Origin: RGIG8497 sp045593265
Lineage (GTDB): Bacteria > Bacillota > Clostridia > RGIG6154
Direction of reading: 5' to 3'
Assembly (NCBI GenBank): GCA_045593265.1
Contig: JAZNWH010000113.1
Span: forward strand, 1 to 11,150
Length of the DNA stretch: 11,150 bases
The position numbers and the translations under genes were made by a program. How positions within the stretch are numbered: position 1 is the first letter of the stretch; each line of letters begins with the position of its first letter. The notes under the pieces are model-generated. The model was not told the DNA's origin. It did no database searches and saw only the letters and a list, made by a program, of their open reading frames with translations. This document shows, one piece after another, positions 1-7,274 of this stretch.

Positions 1-17
1 TTAATTAAGCGAATTTT

Positions 18-43
18 GGCAGACTTTTCAGCCTGCCTTTTTT
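18..43 (+). terminator. Probable Rho-independent terminator of a gene to the left
   Basis: GGCAG at 18-22 pairs with CTGCC at 33-37, and a run of six T follows at 38-43. The stem is short (5 bp, with one more possible pair after a mismatch), so this is a modest terminator. It points rightwards and implies a plus-strand gene ending just at or before the window edge; plus-strand TAA triplets at 2-4 and 6-8 could be its stop, but no coding sequence can be judged from so few bases. Confidence 0.55.
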
Positions 44-60
44 GCATGCACTTTTTTAGA

Positions 61-113
61 AAAACACACCTAACTTAAAATTTTTATCTTCGTTAGGTGT
101 GTTTTGATTTTTT
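61..113 (+). terminator. Strong, probably bidirectional Rho-independent terminator
   Basis: A perfect 14-bp stem is formed by AAAACACACCTAAC (61-74) and GTTAGGTGTGTTTT (92-105), with a 17-nt AT-rich loop. On the plus strand a T run follows at 108-113; on the minus strand the stem itself ends in U residues and is followed by further U. It can back up the terminator at 18-43 and can also stop leftward transcripts from the phosphatase gene, which has no other convincing terminator after its stop codon. Confidence 0.8.
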
Positions 114-367
114 ATATTATTCTTAACTTAATGATATTGCTTATATAAAACCCCTTTTTATTACATAATAACACTTTTCTGATGATTTGTATTTGACATA
201 TATTCACATTTTTTTGCACAATCGTAAATTTGTTTGTTTTTTTCGTATATTTTTTTGTTCAAAATACACAATGTTAGTCTTACAGTTTGGTACTTTTCCT
301 GTGTTTTTTATATACAAGCCTGTCAATTACGAAAAATGAAACCAATATTCATTTACAGTAGCGTTTC
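114..367. other. AT-rich intergenic stretch without a recognisable gene
   Basis: This 254-base stretch has stops in all frames and no ribosome binding site in front of a start codon. It is rich in T tracts on the plus strand (about 208-215, 236-243 and 250-257). A 7-bp AT-only hairpin, AAATGAA (334-340) with TTCATTT (348-354), sits just downstream of the phosphatase stop codon. On the minus strand it is followed by U residues, so it could be a weak terminator. Nothing else is supported here. Confidence 0.5.
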
Positions 368-1408
368 TTAATCCTCTATCAATATTGATTTAATCATATT
401 GATTTCTTCTTTTGTTATTCCTGTTGAATAAGCAAAATTCTCACATTTTGTTCTTATGGAGTCTTTATCTGTTCCATATTTGTTAAGCTCCTTTTTAAAT
501 CCGGTAAACAACTCTGAATTCGAGCTTCTCGGTCCCCATACCGAAAACGATGTAAGCTCATATTCGATATATAAATCCTCTTCACTCATTCCTAAAATTC
601 CGCAAATCAGAAATATCAAGGTTCCTGTTCTGTCTGCACCACCCCAACAATGAGTATACATAGGATAATTATCCTTATCGGCAAAAACCTGAATCATTTT
701 TTTGTAATCCTCTTTAAATTCTGAAATCCGTTCATAGGCACCAAGCATAGGTATATGGATAAGCTTTACACCATCTCCTAACGGAGAAACTGTTGCCGGC
801 GGCTTTCTTAAATCATAATCAACTCTGATATTTAAATCTTCAAGCAATACTTTTTTTGCATAATCCGTAAGAATGCAGTGGTCATCCATTTCACTGCCTC
901 TGTACACAAGTCCTTGCTTTATTTTTTTACCATCCGTTGTTTTCCATCCACCAATATCTCTTATATTAGTTAATTCTTTCTCACTCTTCTGTGTGGAATT
1001 ACTTGCTTTTATCCATCTCGGAGTCTGCTCATCTGTTATAAAATAACTGATTTCGGAACAGTGTTCAAACTCATTATCATCTTTTATGACAACCTTCCAA
1101 AAGTATTTCTTACCTAAAAACAAGTTGTAAATTTCAACTGTGTTTTTCGGTGCAGAATAAGCTGTATACTTATCAAAGCTTTCACTCTCGGACAAATATA
1201 CTAATTTTTCACCAGCAATATCAGTCTTAAATTTTATTACTACAGGAGCACCTATAGAATTATCCGTTTCCTGTCTGAAAAGTGCCAGATAATCAAAAGC
1301 TTCAATCCCGCTTTCTTTATTCCCACCATCAGCAAAGAAACGTTTATGCATATCAGTTATCAGTGATATTATCTCGCCTTTATCAGGTGCAAGTTGTTCA
1401 ATAATCAT
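368..1408 (-). CDS. Tyrosine phosphatase with N-terminal fibronectin-III-like region
   Basis: Predicted cysteine-dependent phosphatase of the bacterial tyrosine/lipid phosphatase family (Y_phosphatase3 type). The active-site loop HCWGGADRTG lies at about residues 253-262 and fits the C-x5-R signature, with C254 as nucleophile and R260 binding phosphate. The family's conserved entry motif NIRDIGG is at about 148-154, followed by YRGSEM at 169-174. Residues about 40-128 look like one fibronectin-III-type beta domain (end motif Y-F-W-K-V-V). There is no signal peptide or membrane helix, so a cytoplasmic site is likely. The ATG is preceded by AAGAAGGA at a good distance. It is divergent from the AraC-type gene, 101 bp away. 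Family members act on phosphotyrosine or phosphoinositides; the substrate here is unknown. The loop carries Ala where many relatives (HCxxGKDRTG) have Lys, which may shift substrate choice. Confidence 0.85.
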   Translation of the reverse strand: MIIEQLAPDKGEIISLITDMHKRFFADGGNKESGIEAFDYLALFRQETDNSIGAPVVIKFKTDIAGEKLVYLSESESFDKYTAYSAPKNTVEIYNLFLGKKYFWKVVIKDDNEFEHCSEISYFITDEQTPRWIKASNSTQKSEKELTNIRDIGGWKTTDGKKIKQGLVYRGSEMDDHCILTDYAKKVLLEDLNIRVDYDLRKPPATVSPLGDGVKLIHIPMLGAYERISEFKEDYKKMIQVFADKDNYPMYTHCWGGADRTGTLIFLICGILGMSEEDLYIEYELTSFSVWGPRSSNSELFTGFKKELNKYGTDKDSIRTKCENFAYSTGITKEEINMIKSILIED

Positions 1409-1436
1409 TATTTAATCCTTCTTTCTTAATTTTTGT

Positions 1437-1466
1437 AAAATATTAAACCGAAAAACAATTTGACAA
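1437..1466 (-). promoter_or_regulatory. Possible promoter of the phosphatase gene
   Basis: On the minus strand TTGTCA (1461-1466) is followed after 18 bp by TATTTT (1437-1442); TAATAT at 1440-1445 is an alternative -10 with a short 15-bp spacer. The match is only fair. Its -35 overlaps the -35 of the divergent AraC-type gene, so the two promoters would compete for polymerase or share a regulator. Confidence 0.35.
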
Positions 1467-1489
1467 TTCGTAATCATTTATGCTAAAAT
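1460..1489 (+). promoter_or_regulatory. Promoter of the AraC-type regulator gene, extended -10
   Basis: TTGACA (1460-1465) and TAAAAT (1484-1489) are separated by 18 bp, and TGC directly before the -10 gives an extended -10 element. Transcription would start near 1496, leaving a leader of about 14 nt that consists almost entirely of the ribosome binding site AAAGAGGTGA before the ATG at 1510. Confidence 0.75.
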
Positions 1490-1509
1490 ACACATAAAGA
1501 GGTGAGAAT

Positions 1510-2385
1510 ATGGAGTTTAATCTAAAAACCTTCAACACACCTATTATCGTTGAACGTTTTGCATATGTTCATTTTTTTGAATTTACAAATAAATACCACA
1601 CTGTACCTGACTCTCATGATTTTTGTGAGCTTATTTATGTTGATAAAGGGTATATTTCCGTAAAATCTGAAAATTTTTCTGATATATTATATGCAAATCA
1701 GCTGATTATACATAAACCCGGCGAAACTCACTCTCTTCACTGTATAGAAGATGTTTACCCTGATGTTGTCGTAATTGGATTTGAATGTAAAAGCCCTCAT
1801 ATTGAATTTTTATCAGGTAATCCTGCCACCCTGGCAAACGAACAAAAAAAGCTGCTATCAAAGATTTTAAATGATGGTATGAGTGTATACTCCCCGCCCT
1901 TTAACGTACCTTATACAATTGATATGAAAAAGAGACCTTATTCCCCATTTGGTAATGATCAGTTACTTAAAAACCATCTTGAAGAATTTTTAATATCTCT
2001 TGTATCCGAGGTTAAAAACGATAACTATCTCCAAAACTCGGGAGATAACTCTACTGCAACACTGGAACTTATATATCAGTATATCAACGAAAATTACAGA
2101 GAAAAAATTTCACTTGATAATCTTTGTTCAATTTTTGCAACAAACAAAACTACACTTTGCCGTGATTTTAAAAATCACTACGGTGTAACTCTCCTTAACC
2201 ATATAAACAATCTCAAATTAAAGCACGCAAAAAAGATGCTCAGGGAAGAGAGATACTCCATAACAGAAATTGCAGAACAATGCGGTTTTAATTCAGTACA
2301 TTATTTTTGCAGATTTTTCACTAAACATACAGGAATTTCACCACGAAAATATTATACAACCATAAAATCACAGGTAGATTTATAA
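1510..2385 (+). CDS. AraC-family transcriptional regulator
   Basis: A 291-residue regulator with the usual two-part layout. Residues about 15-100 form a cupin-like sensor domain (HDFCELIYVDKG at 36-47, then HKPGETHSLH at 68-77), which in this family usually binds a sugar or related small molecule. Residues about 185-286 form the DNA-binding domain with two helix-turn-helix units: LDNLCSIFATNKTTLCRDFK in the first, ITEIAEQCGFNSVHYFCRFF in the second, ending with the typical GISPRKYY. Length is normal for the family. The start is fixed by a strong Shine-Dalgarno. The gene is divergent from the phosphatase and convergent with the glycoside hydrolase. The hydrolase promoter carries a direct repeat of the kind such regulators bind, so activation of the hydrolase gene is the likely job. 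The inducer is unknown. Confidence 0.93.
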   Translation: MEFNLKTFNTPIIVERFAYVHFFEFTNKYHTVPDSHDFCELIYVDKGYISVKSENFSDILYANQLIIHKPGETHSLHCIEDVYPDVVVIGFECKSPHIEFLSGNPATLANEQKKLLSKILNDGMSVYSPPFNVPYTIDMKKRPYSPFGNDQLLKNHLEEFLISLVSEVKNDNYLQNSGDNSTATLELIYQYINENYREKISLDNLCSIFATNKTTLCRDFKNHYGVTLLNHINNLKLKHAKKMLREERYSITEIAEQCGFNSVHYFCRFFTKHTGISPRKYYTTIKSQVDL

Positions 2386-2392
2386 AACAAAT

Positions 2393-2430
2393 GCAGTATG
2401 AAGAATTATTGAATTTTCATACTGCTTTTT
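2393..2430 (+). terminator. Terminator of the AraC-type regulator gene
   Basis: GCAGTATGAA (2393-2402) pairs perfectly with TTCATACTGC (2416-2425), extended inwards by a wobble and an A-T pair, and five T follow at 2426-2430. It begins 8 bases after the regulator's stop. It lies between two convergent genes and could also slow leftward transcription from the hydrolase, whose stop codon is at 2435, although the minus-strand U tract (ATTTGTTTTA) is interrupted. Confidence 0.8.
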
Positions 2431-2434
2431 AAAT

Positions 2435-4468
2435 TCAATCAAACAAAAGAAACAATGTTTCGTATGGTTCCATTTTTATATTAATTTTATCGGAAACGCC
2501 CTTTTCTCCTGTTTTTGCGTTTGTCCATTTTTTCTCCCCGCCCAAATCCAAAACACCTTCAAAGGCCTGAGGTGTTGCGGTCATTGCAAGAAATCTGTTA
2601 TCTGCATAAAGTGTATATCCTGCCTCGCAATATATATGACAGCCTGCTATTTTCGCCACATTTCTTAAAGTTTCCACATCAGGATATGGTATTGTGTTCA
2701 TAATATTGATTCTTCCGTCAATTTCTTTATATACCACTTCTCCGTCTTCGCTTGCCTTAACAACATTGTCCGTATCCAAAATTCTAACAGCAGGAAAATC
2801 GTACTTTGTGAGTTCCTTTTCTTCAAGTGTAAAGCCTGTAACATTTCTTATGCTGTCAAAGGAAAACTTTTCTTCTGATAATGCACCTGCAAGATAGTTA
2901 AACATCAGATTTGCTTTTGTCTGTGATTTAACATATTTGATATCTTCCGTATTTAATTTATATGTATAGGCAAACACAATAAGCTTATATTGCGTAAGAT
3001 TAAGCTTTCTTAAATCGTTATATCTATATACATCTAAAACAGCACCACTCATTTTAGCATTACATATAAAGTCAGTTACATATCCTTTCAGGCAATCTTT
3101 GCTTATTGAGTTTTGCATTACAGACTTTTCGTCAACCAATAAAAGTATATCGCTTACACTTTTATGTTCTTTTGTGCGTACTTTATCGTTAATATTATTA
3201 AGATATCCTACCAGATCCATCATTTCTTCTGAATCATACCAATTCCCACCCAAATCCATAAACCAGAAGCCTGAATTATGAGAAAGGTTTTTAGCAAGCT
3301 CACGGGTAAGGGCATTCTCGGTTTGAGTCATATTTTCCGATGCCCAATTTCCTTCATGGGCAGCAAGATGTGTTCTTACATCACACTCATCAACCCATAC
3401 TTTCTGCAAATTTACAGACTGACTGCATCCGTGTTCTCCACAGGCATCTCCCGGTTTACATCTGTAATAAAGCTTCGGTGAAGCAAAAAAATCAACATAT
3501 GGAGAATTTATAAGTCTTTCAACCTCGGTATGACCTGTATATGCTATATCTTCCACACCCATAAAATATCCGTAGAACACACCTGTTAACTTATCAGGTG
3601 CTACATCTTTAACAGCCTTACACAGATATTCAACTGCATGAGAATTCATCTCATTTGTAAACTCATCGTAGTATACAGATATTTTATTATCATCACGCAA
3701 AAATTCTTTTATCGTATCTTTCTGTTTATATCTTACGCAAGGTGTGGGCATATCAGCTTCAACATTATACCTTTCCTTGAGAAAAGCCTTGAATTTTTTC
3801 TGATTTGTAATTCCATAATCACCGTATTTCTCACTCATTCTGCCCCACATCATTGTCTCGCCTGAAATTCCGTATGTAACATGGTAGCCTGCTATTTTAT
3901 CACCATATTTTTCTTCAAGTCTTAAAACAAGTTTCTGCAAAGCCTTTTTGGCATCCTGGAGCCACTTATCCGATGAAAAGCTCTGCAGAGATATTACTCC
4001 GCCTACATTTGGTCTTTGCATCCCAGGTTTACCCATATACACACCATTAGGAGCTTCGTATCCAAGATAGTCATGCTTTGGTGTTCCTACAACACTTCTT
4101 ATTTCCTCAACTGTTTGAGGACCGCCGGGATAGACCATCAATTCTTCAGGATTTTCCTTACACCATTCAATAGGTACATTCATCTTAATTCTTGGAACAA
4201 GCTTAACATCTCCTCCGATTTTAATTGCTGCCTCCATAGTTGCATCTGTAGATGTATAATCATATTTATCTACACCTATCCAGCCTGAATTAAGTATAAA
4301 GCTGTGTATTTTAACACCTTTTTTATAAAAGTTTTGATGAAATCTAAGTTCAGAAAAGCTTTCATCATAAAGTGCAGGATGTCCCTTTTCATCTAACTGA
4401 ATCGGGTCAAGTCCAAAACCAAGTCTTGACCAGAATATTATATTATTTCTAAGTAATTCTCTGTCCAC
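2435..4468 (-). CDS. Putative glycoside hydrolase, GH42-like (beta-galactosidase type)
   Basis: A 677-residue protein with the three-part layout of GH42-like enzymes. Residues about 1-425 look like a (beta/alpha)8 barrel, about 438-545 like the Rossmann-like trimerisation domain (DILLLVDEKSV, later YKLIVFAYTYKL), and about 580-677 like a small C-terminal beta domain. E204 in YGISGETMMWG is a candidate acid/base and E361 in VWVDECDVRTH a candidate nucleophile; both are inferred from position, not proven. A Cys-rich stretch with C337, C343 and C348 precedes the second. There is no signal peptide, so it should act on imported sugar. The start is a GTG: AAAGGAGTG lies at ideal spacing upstream and no ATG fits. 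It has its own promoter. The exact family and substrate cannot be named: it does not show the textbook GH42 active-site strings, so a related clan-A family is possible. Confidence 0.7.
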   Translation of the reverse strand: MDRELLRNNIIFWSRLGFGLDPIQLDEKGHPALYDESFSELRFHQNFYKKGVKIHSFILNSGWIGVDKYDYTSTDATMEAAIKIGGDVKLVPRIKMNVPIEWCKENPEELMVYPGGPQTVEEIRSVVGTPKHDYLGYEAPNGVYMGKPGMQRPNVGGVISLQSFSSDKWLQDAKKALQKLVLRLEEKYGDKIAGYHVTYGISGETMMWGRMSEKYGDYGITNQKKFKAFLKERYNVEADMPTPCVRYKQKDTIKEFLRDDNKISVYYDEFTNEMNSHAVEYLCKAVKDVAPDKLTGVFYGYFMGVEDIAYTGHTEVERLINSPYVDFFASPKLYYRCKPGDACGEHGCSQSVNLQKVWVDECDVRTHLAAHEGNWASENMTQTENALTRELAKNLSHNSGFWFMDLGGNWYDSEEMMDLVGYLNNINDKVRTKEHKSVSDILLLVDEKSVMQNSISKDCLKGYVTDFICNAKMSGAVLDVYRYNDLRKLNLTQYKLIVFAYTYKLNTEDIKYVKSQTKANLMFNYLAGALSEEKFSFDSIRNVTGFTLEEKELTKYDFPAVRILDTDNVVKASEDGEVVYKEIDGRINIMNTIPYPDVETLRNVAKIAGCHIYCEAGYTLYADNRFLAMTATPQAFEGVLDLGGEKKWTNAKTGEKGVSDKINIKMEPYETLFLLFD

Positions 4469-4487
4469 CTAATCACTCCTTTTACTC

Positions 4488-4516
4488 ATTCTATCAAAAT
4501 CAGTCTCACAAGTAAA
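4488..4516 (-). promoter_or_regulatory. Promoter of the glycoside hydrolase gene
   Basis: On the minus strand TTTACT (4511-4516) is followed after exactly 17 bp by TAGAAT (4488-4493). The -10 is close to consensus and the -35 is poor, as is usual for promoters that need an activator. The direct repeat described at 4521-4558 lies directly upstream of the -35. Confidence 0.65.
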
Positions 4517-4520
4517 CCTA

Positions 4521-4558
4521 TTTTTCACAACAAAATGGTGCACTTTTCATAACAATCT
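4521..4558 (-). promoter_or_regulatory. Direct repeat, likely AraC-family operator
   Basis: Read on the plus strand, TTTTCACAACAA (4522-4533) and TTTTCATAACAA (4544-4555) differ at one of 12 positions and are 22 bp apart, about two helical turns. On the minus strand the proximal copy ends 5 bp upstream of the -35. Two same-facing half-sites at about 21-22 bp, with the inner one next to the -35, is the standard arrangement for AraC/XylS activators. Assignment to the neighbouring regulator is an inference from position. Confidence 0.6.
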
Positions 4559-4560
4559 AT

Positions 4561-4606
4561 AAAAAAAGATCCCGACACACAGAACAAAATTTGTCTGTGT
4601 GTCGGG
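4561..4606 (-). terminator. Strong terminator of the six-gene operon
   Basis: A perfect 13-bp GC-rich stem is made by CCCGACACACAGA (4571-4583) and TCTGTGTGTCGGG (4594-4606), with a 10-nt loop. On the minus strand it is followed by TC and then seven U (4561-4567). It starts 8 bases after the stop codon of the secreted-protein gene and insulates the hydrolase promoter downstream from operon read-through. Confidence 0.92.
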
Positions 4607-4613
4607 ACTGATT

Positions 4614-6098
4614 TTAATACTCATTCCAAAGCTCATCAAATTTTTCGGTAAGATATTCAAGAGAAACAAATTTTTCAGGAGCAGTAACTTTATTTTTACT
4701 TGACTTTCTTATTCCGTTTGCCGACAAATTCAAAGTAAGCTCTCCTATTCTTGTTTTATTATTAAGAGGAATAAGCTTGCTTAATTTAATCTTCGCATCA
4801 GAATTTGAAGTTCCTGAACCATCCTTTTTATAAATATCTTCAGACTGCAAATCAAACACATCTACTGAAATTCCTTTTAATTCATCAGGCATTTCAATAT
4901 TACCTAACTTTAATAATGCTTCAAGCATAGATTTGTTTAATTTAATTTTACATGTGTATCCCTGATTTGTTTCTTTCACAAAAGAAGATATGTAATTAAC
5001 AAAACCTCCCATAATTTCAAGAGCTTGCTTTTTGTCATTATATGTAATATCTGACTCAGCTATCTTTTTAACGAAATCTTCTGACTTCACCGGAATCTCA
5101 AGTCCTCCGTTAACAACTTCTATCTTAACCCATCCATTTACAGCATCATATATCAATTTTCTTAATTCTTCGCTTAATTCATATTCCTCATCAACGAAAT
5201 AGGGTTTCTCATTCTCTGCGATTAACTTATTTAAATCACCCTTAATGTATAAATTCTGTGAGTCAAATATAATAGAAAAATCTATTTTCTCATCAAAATT
5301 TATTTCAGCTTCCTCATCTCCTGCAATCTGCATCGCTATATCAATAATATTCAAAAGTCCATCGCTGTCTATAGACATATCAATCTGATATTTTCCATTT
5401 TCAAACAAACTTGATTCCGAAACTACACAAGCCCCTGAAACTGTCAAACCTAAATCTTCTACAGAAAAACCAACAGCTATATCTGCTTCTGACTTAGATG
5501 TGTATACACCTTTATTTGTTATTTCATAAATACGTTCAAATTCTTTAAAGCTGTCCATATACTCATTTATCAGTGAAGTTGCCGTATGATAGCTGTACTC
5601 CGACTCGGGAATATATCCCCATTCATCATTATTGAGATATATTCCGTCAATAACCTTTTTTACATCATTGTAAGAAACATATGTCCTGTCTTCATAAGAA
5701 ATTACATCAATATACATCCAGTTATCATAATCACCATTTTCGATTATTTCGCTGTTTTGGATTAATACCTCTTTTTTAGTTCCGTCTTTTTCAAAAACTA
5801 CAGTATCCGTTTCTTCAACATATGAAACATCATATTGAAAAGCCCTTGCAAAAGGTGCAATTTCAACATATAATTCACCATAATTATCTTCATCACCATA
5901 ATTGTAATATACAACAAGCTGACGTACATCATATTCCTTTGTATCTACCAATGTTTTGTCCGAAACATATTCATATATAATTTCAGGTTCATAATTCTCA
6001 ACATATTCTGTATCAACAGACATTGTCTCATTTGCCAAAACAGCAAATGTGTTCAGTGAAAGTAAAAAAGCAATTACTAACGCAAAAATTTTCTTCAT
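4614..6098 (-). CDS. Secreted protein with stalk-like N-terminal domain, function unknown
   Basis: A 494-residue exported protein. Residues 1-22 are a clear signal peptide (KK, then a hydrophobic run, cleavage probably after AVLA-22); there is no lipobox, sortase motif or later membrane helix, so it should be released or held non-covalently. Residues about 55-152 resemble the stalk domain once named after copper amine oxidase (YVEIAPFARAF, later MYIDVISYEDRTYVSYNDV). About 175-470 is a long region of alternating beta strands with phrases such as YQIDMSIDSDG and FDSQNLYIKGDL, loosely like LolA/LppX-type lipid or glycolipid carriers; this likeness is weak and is an inference. The mature protein is very acidic in its first part. 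It is the last gene of the operon, with an SD overlapping the pfs stop. A role in handling the surface glycan made by the upstream genes would fit but is unproven. Confidence 0.75.
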   Translation of the reverse strand: MKKIFALVIAFLLSLNTFAVLANETMSVDTEYVENYEPEIIYEYVSDKTLVDTKEYDVRQLVVYYNYGDEDNYGELYVEIAPFARAFQYDVSYVEETDTVVFEKDGTKKEVLIQNSEIIENGDYDNWMYIDVISYEDRTYVSYNDVKKVIDGIYLNNDEWGYIPESEYSYHTATSLINEYMDSFKEFERIYEITNKGVYTSKSEADIAVGFSVEDLGLTVSGACVVSESSLFENGKYQIDMSIDSDGLLNIIDIAMQIAGDEEAEINFDEKIDFSIIFDSQNLYIKGDLNKLIAENEKPYFVDEEYELSEELRKLIYDAVNGWVKIEVVNGGLEIPVKSEDFVKKIAESDITYNDKKQALEIMGGFVNYISSFVKETNQGYTCKIKLNKSMLEALLKLGNIEMPDELKGISVDVFDLQSEDIYKKDGSGTSNSDAKIKLSKLIPLNNKTRIGELTLNLSANGIRKSSKNKVTAPEKFVSLEYLTEKFDELWNEY

Positions 6099-6103
6099 AA
6101 TTT

Positions 6104-6112
6104 ACCTCCTTA
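6104..6112 (-). promoter_or_regulatory. Shine-Dalgarno overlapping the pfs stop codon
   Basis: On the minus strand TAAGGAGGT contains both the pfs stop (TAA, 6110-6112) and the full AAGGAGGT ribosome binding site of the secreted-protein gene, 5 bases before its ATG. This points to translational coupling of the two genes and fixes the start of the downstream one. Confidence 0.85.
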
Positions 6113-6796
6113 AGAAAGTTTAATATATTCTTCAAGTAACACTATACTTTGGTTAACAGCCTTTTTGGTAAACTGTGGAAAATCCATATCAGCAGACCCG
6201 TCTGCATTATCGGAAACAGCACGGATAACATTAAAAGGAATATTATTTATATAACAAACCTGACCTATAGCGCCGCCTTCCATTTCACAAACAATAGCAC
6301 CAAAATTTTCTTTTATAAATTCTTTCTTTTCATTGCTGCTTACGAAGCAATCCCCTGATGCAATTACGCCTTTCTGTGAATTGATACCTAAATTTTCAGC
6401 TGCCTGTTGCCAGATTTTACATCTTTCTTCATCGCATTTGAATTCAATCACATTAATTCCTGAAATCAGTCCCAATGGGTCTCCCAAAGGAGATGTATCC
6501 ATGTCGTGCTGTACAACTCCCGTAGCTATACCTAAATCGCATATATTCAATTTGTCTGTCAGTGTTCCGCCTACTCCTATATTAAGGATACTGTCAACAC
6601 CAAACTTCAAAATCATGGTTTGGGCACATACACCTGAAAACACTTTCCCAACTCCGCAACAAGCAACCAACACATCCTTACCACAAAATTTTCCTTGAAA
6701 ATAATGCACACCACTTACAATGGTTTCTGTTTTATCAATAAGCTTTTCTACAATTGAATCAATCTCAACTTGCATTGCACCTATAATTCCAAGCAT
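6110..6796 (-). CDS. mtnN: 5'-methylthioadenosine/S-adenosylhomocysteine nucleosidase
   Basis: Also called pfs. It cleaves adenine from S-adenosylhomocysteine, giving S-ribosylhomocysteine for LuxS, and from methylthioadenosine and 5'-deoxyadenosine, in the cytoplasm. The 228-residue length is typical. The start MLGIIGAMQVEID places E11 at the position of E. coli E12. The nucleobase loop and ribose-binding EME (171-173) are present, and SDNAD at 195-199 supplies the catalytic Asp (D196). The conserved turn VGVGGT-like segment is at about 72-79 (NIGVGGTL). It lies 22 bases after luxS with AAGGAG eight bases before the ATG. This gene and luxS perform consecutive steps, so their linkage supports both calls. 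Confidence 0.96.
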   Translation of the reverse strand: MLGIIGAMQVEIDSIVEKLIDKTETIVSGVHYFQGKFCGKDVLVACCGVGKVFSGVCAQTMILKFGVDSILNIGVGGTLTDKLNICDLGIATGVVQHDMDTSPLGDPLGLISGINVIEFKCDEERCKIWQQAAENLGINSQKGVIASGDCFVSSNEKKEFIKENFGAIVCEMEGGAIGQVCYINNIPFNVIRAVSDNADGSADMDFPQFTKKAVNQSIVLLEEYIKLS

Positions 6797-6818
6797 ATCA
6801 TTTTCTCCTTAACATCTG

Positions 6819-7274
6819 TCAGTAGTTCATTTTCTCAACGTTCCAGTTTTCCAAAACAAGAAGCATATCGTTTGCAATCAATTTTGCACCTTCAAGTGAA
6901 TGAGCAAGATAGTTTCCACATTCCTCTTTTTTAGAGCCAGGAATCTCACCCTCAAAATCAATTACAAATTTCATTGTTTCAATCATAATATCAAGGGCTT
7001 CCTTATGAGAAATTTTATCCCTCACAAGAAAGTAAAAGCCCGTTCTGCAACCCATAGGCCCTACATAAATTACATTCTCACTATATTTTGTATTCCTTGC
7101 ATAAGTAGCAAATAAATGCTCAAAAGTATGAACGGCGTCATAATCAAGATAATCTCCACCGTTAGGAATTTTCATCCTTATATCATAGGTAACAACATCA
7201 CCGTCAATTCGTGATATATACATTCCCTTTGTAACAGTATCGTGATTTACCTCAAAGCTTGCAATTCTTTTCAT
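6819..7274 (-). CDS. luxS: S-ribosylhomocysteine lyase (LuxS)
   Basis: Splits S-ribosylhomocysteine into homocysteine and 4,5-dihydroxy-2,3-pentanedione, the precursor of the AI-2 signal. All key parts are visible in the 151 residues: the metal-binding HTFEH (H49, H53 with catalytic E52), the catalytic Cys in GPMGCRTGFY (C76), and the third metal ligand in EECGNY (C119). The N-terminal SFEVNHDTV, which contributes to the partner's active site in the dimer, is intact. Slightly shorter than the B. subtilis enzyme but complete. The ATG follows the glycosyltransferase stop directly (TAAATG), with an AGAGAGGG ribosome binding site inside the upstream gene, so it is co-transcribed with the glycan genes. 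Confidence 0.97.
   Translation of the reverse strand: MKRIASFEVNHDTVTKGMYISRIDGDVVTYDIRMKIPNGGDYLDYDAVHTFEHLFATYARNTKYSENVIYVGPMGCRTGFYFLVRDKISHKEALDIMIETMKFVIDFEGEIPGSKKEECGNYLAHSLEGAKLIANDMLLVLENWNVEKMNY

Noticed and set aside
193..198. TTGACA in the AT-rich left intergenic region as a plus-strand promoter
   Set aside because: No acceptable -10 follows at 16-18 bp and no plus-strand gene follows.
261..270. AAAATACACA, repeated at 1485-1494 in the regulator promoter
   Set aside because: Ten AT-rich bases shared twice in the window is expected by chance, and the flanks do not match.
6333..6698. Plus-strand open frame of about 121 codons opposite pfs
   Set aside because: It lies wholly inside the confidently identified pfs gene, has no ribosome binding site and its Pro/Ser/Thr-rich composition is typical of an antisense reading of a coding gene.
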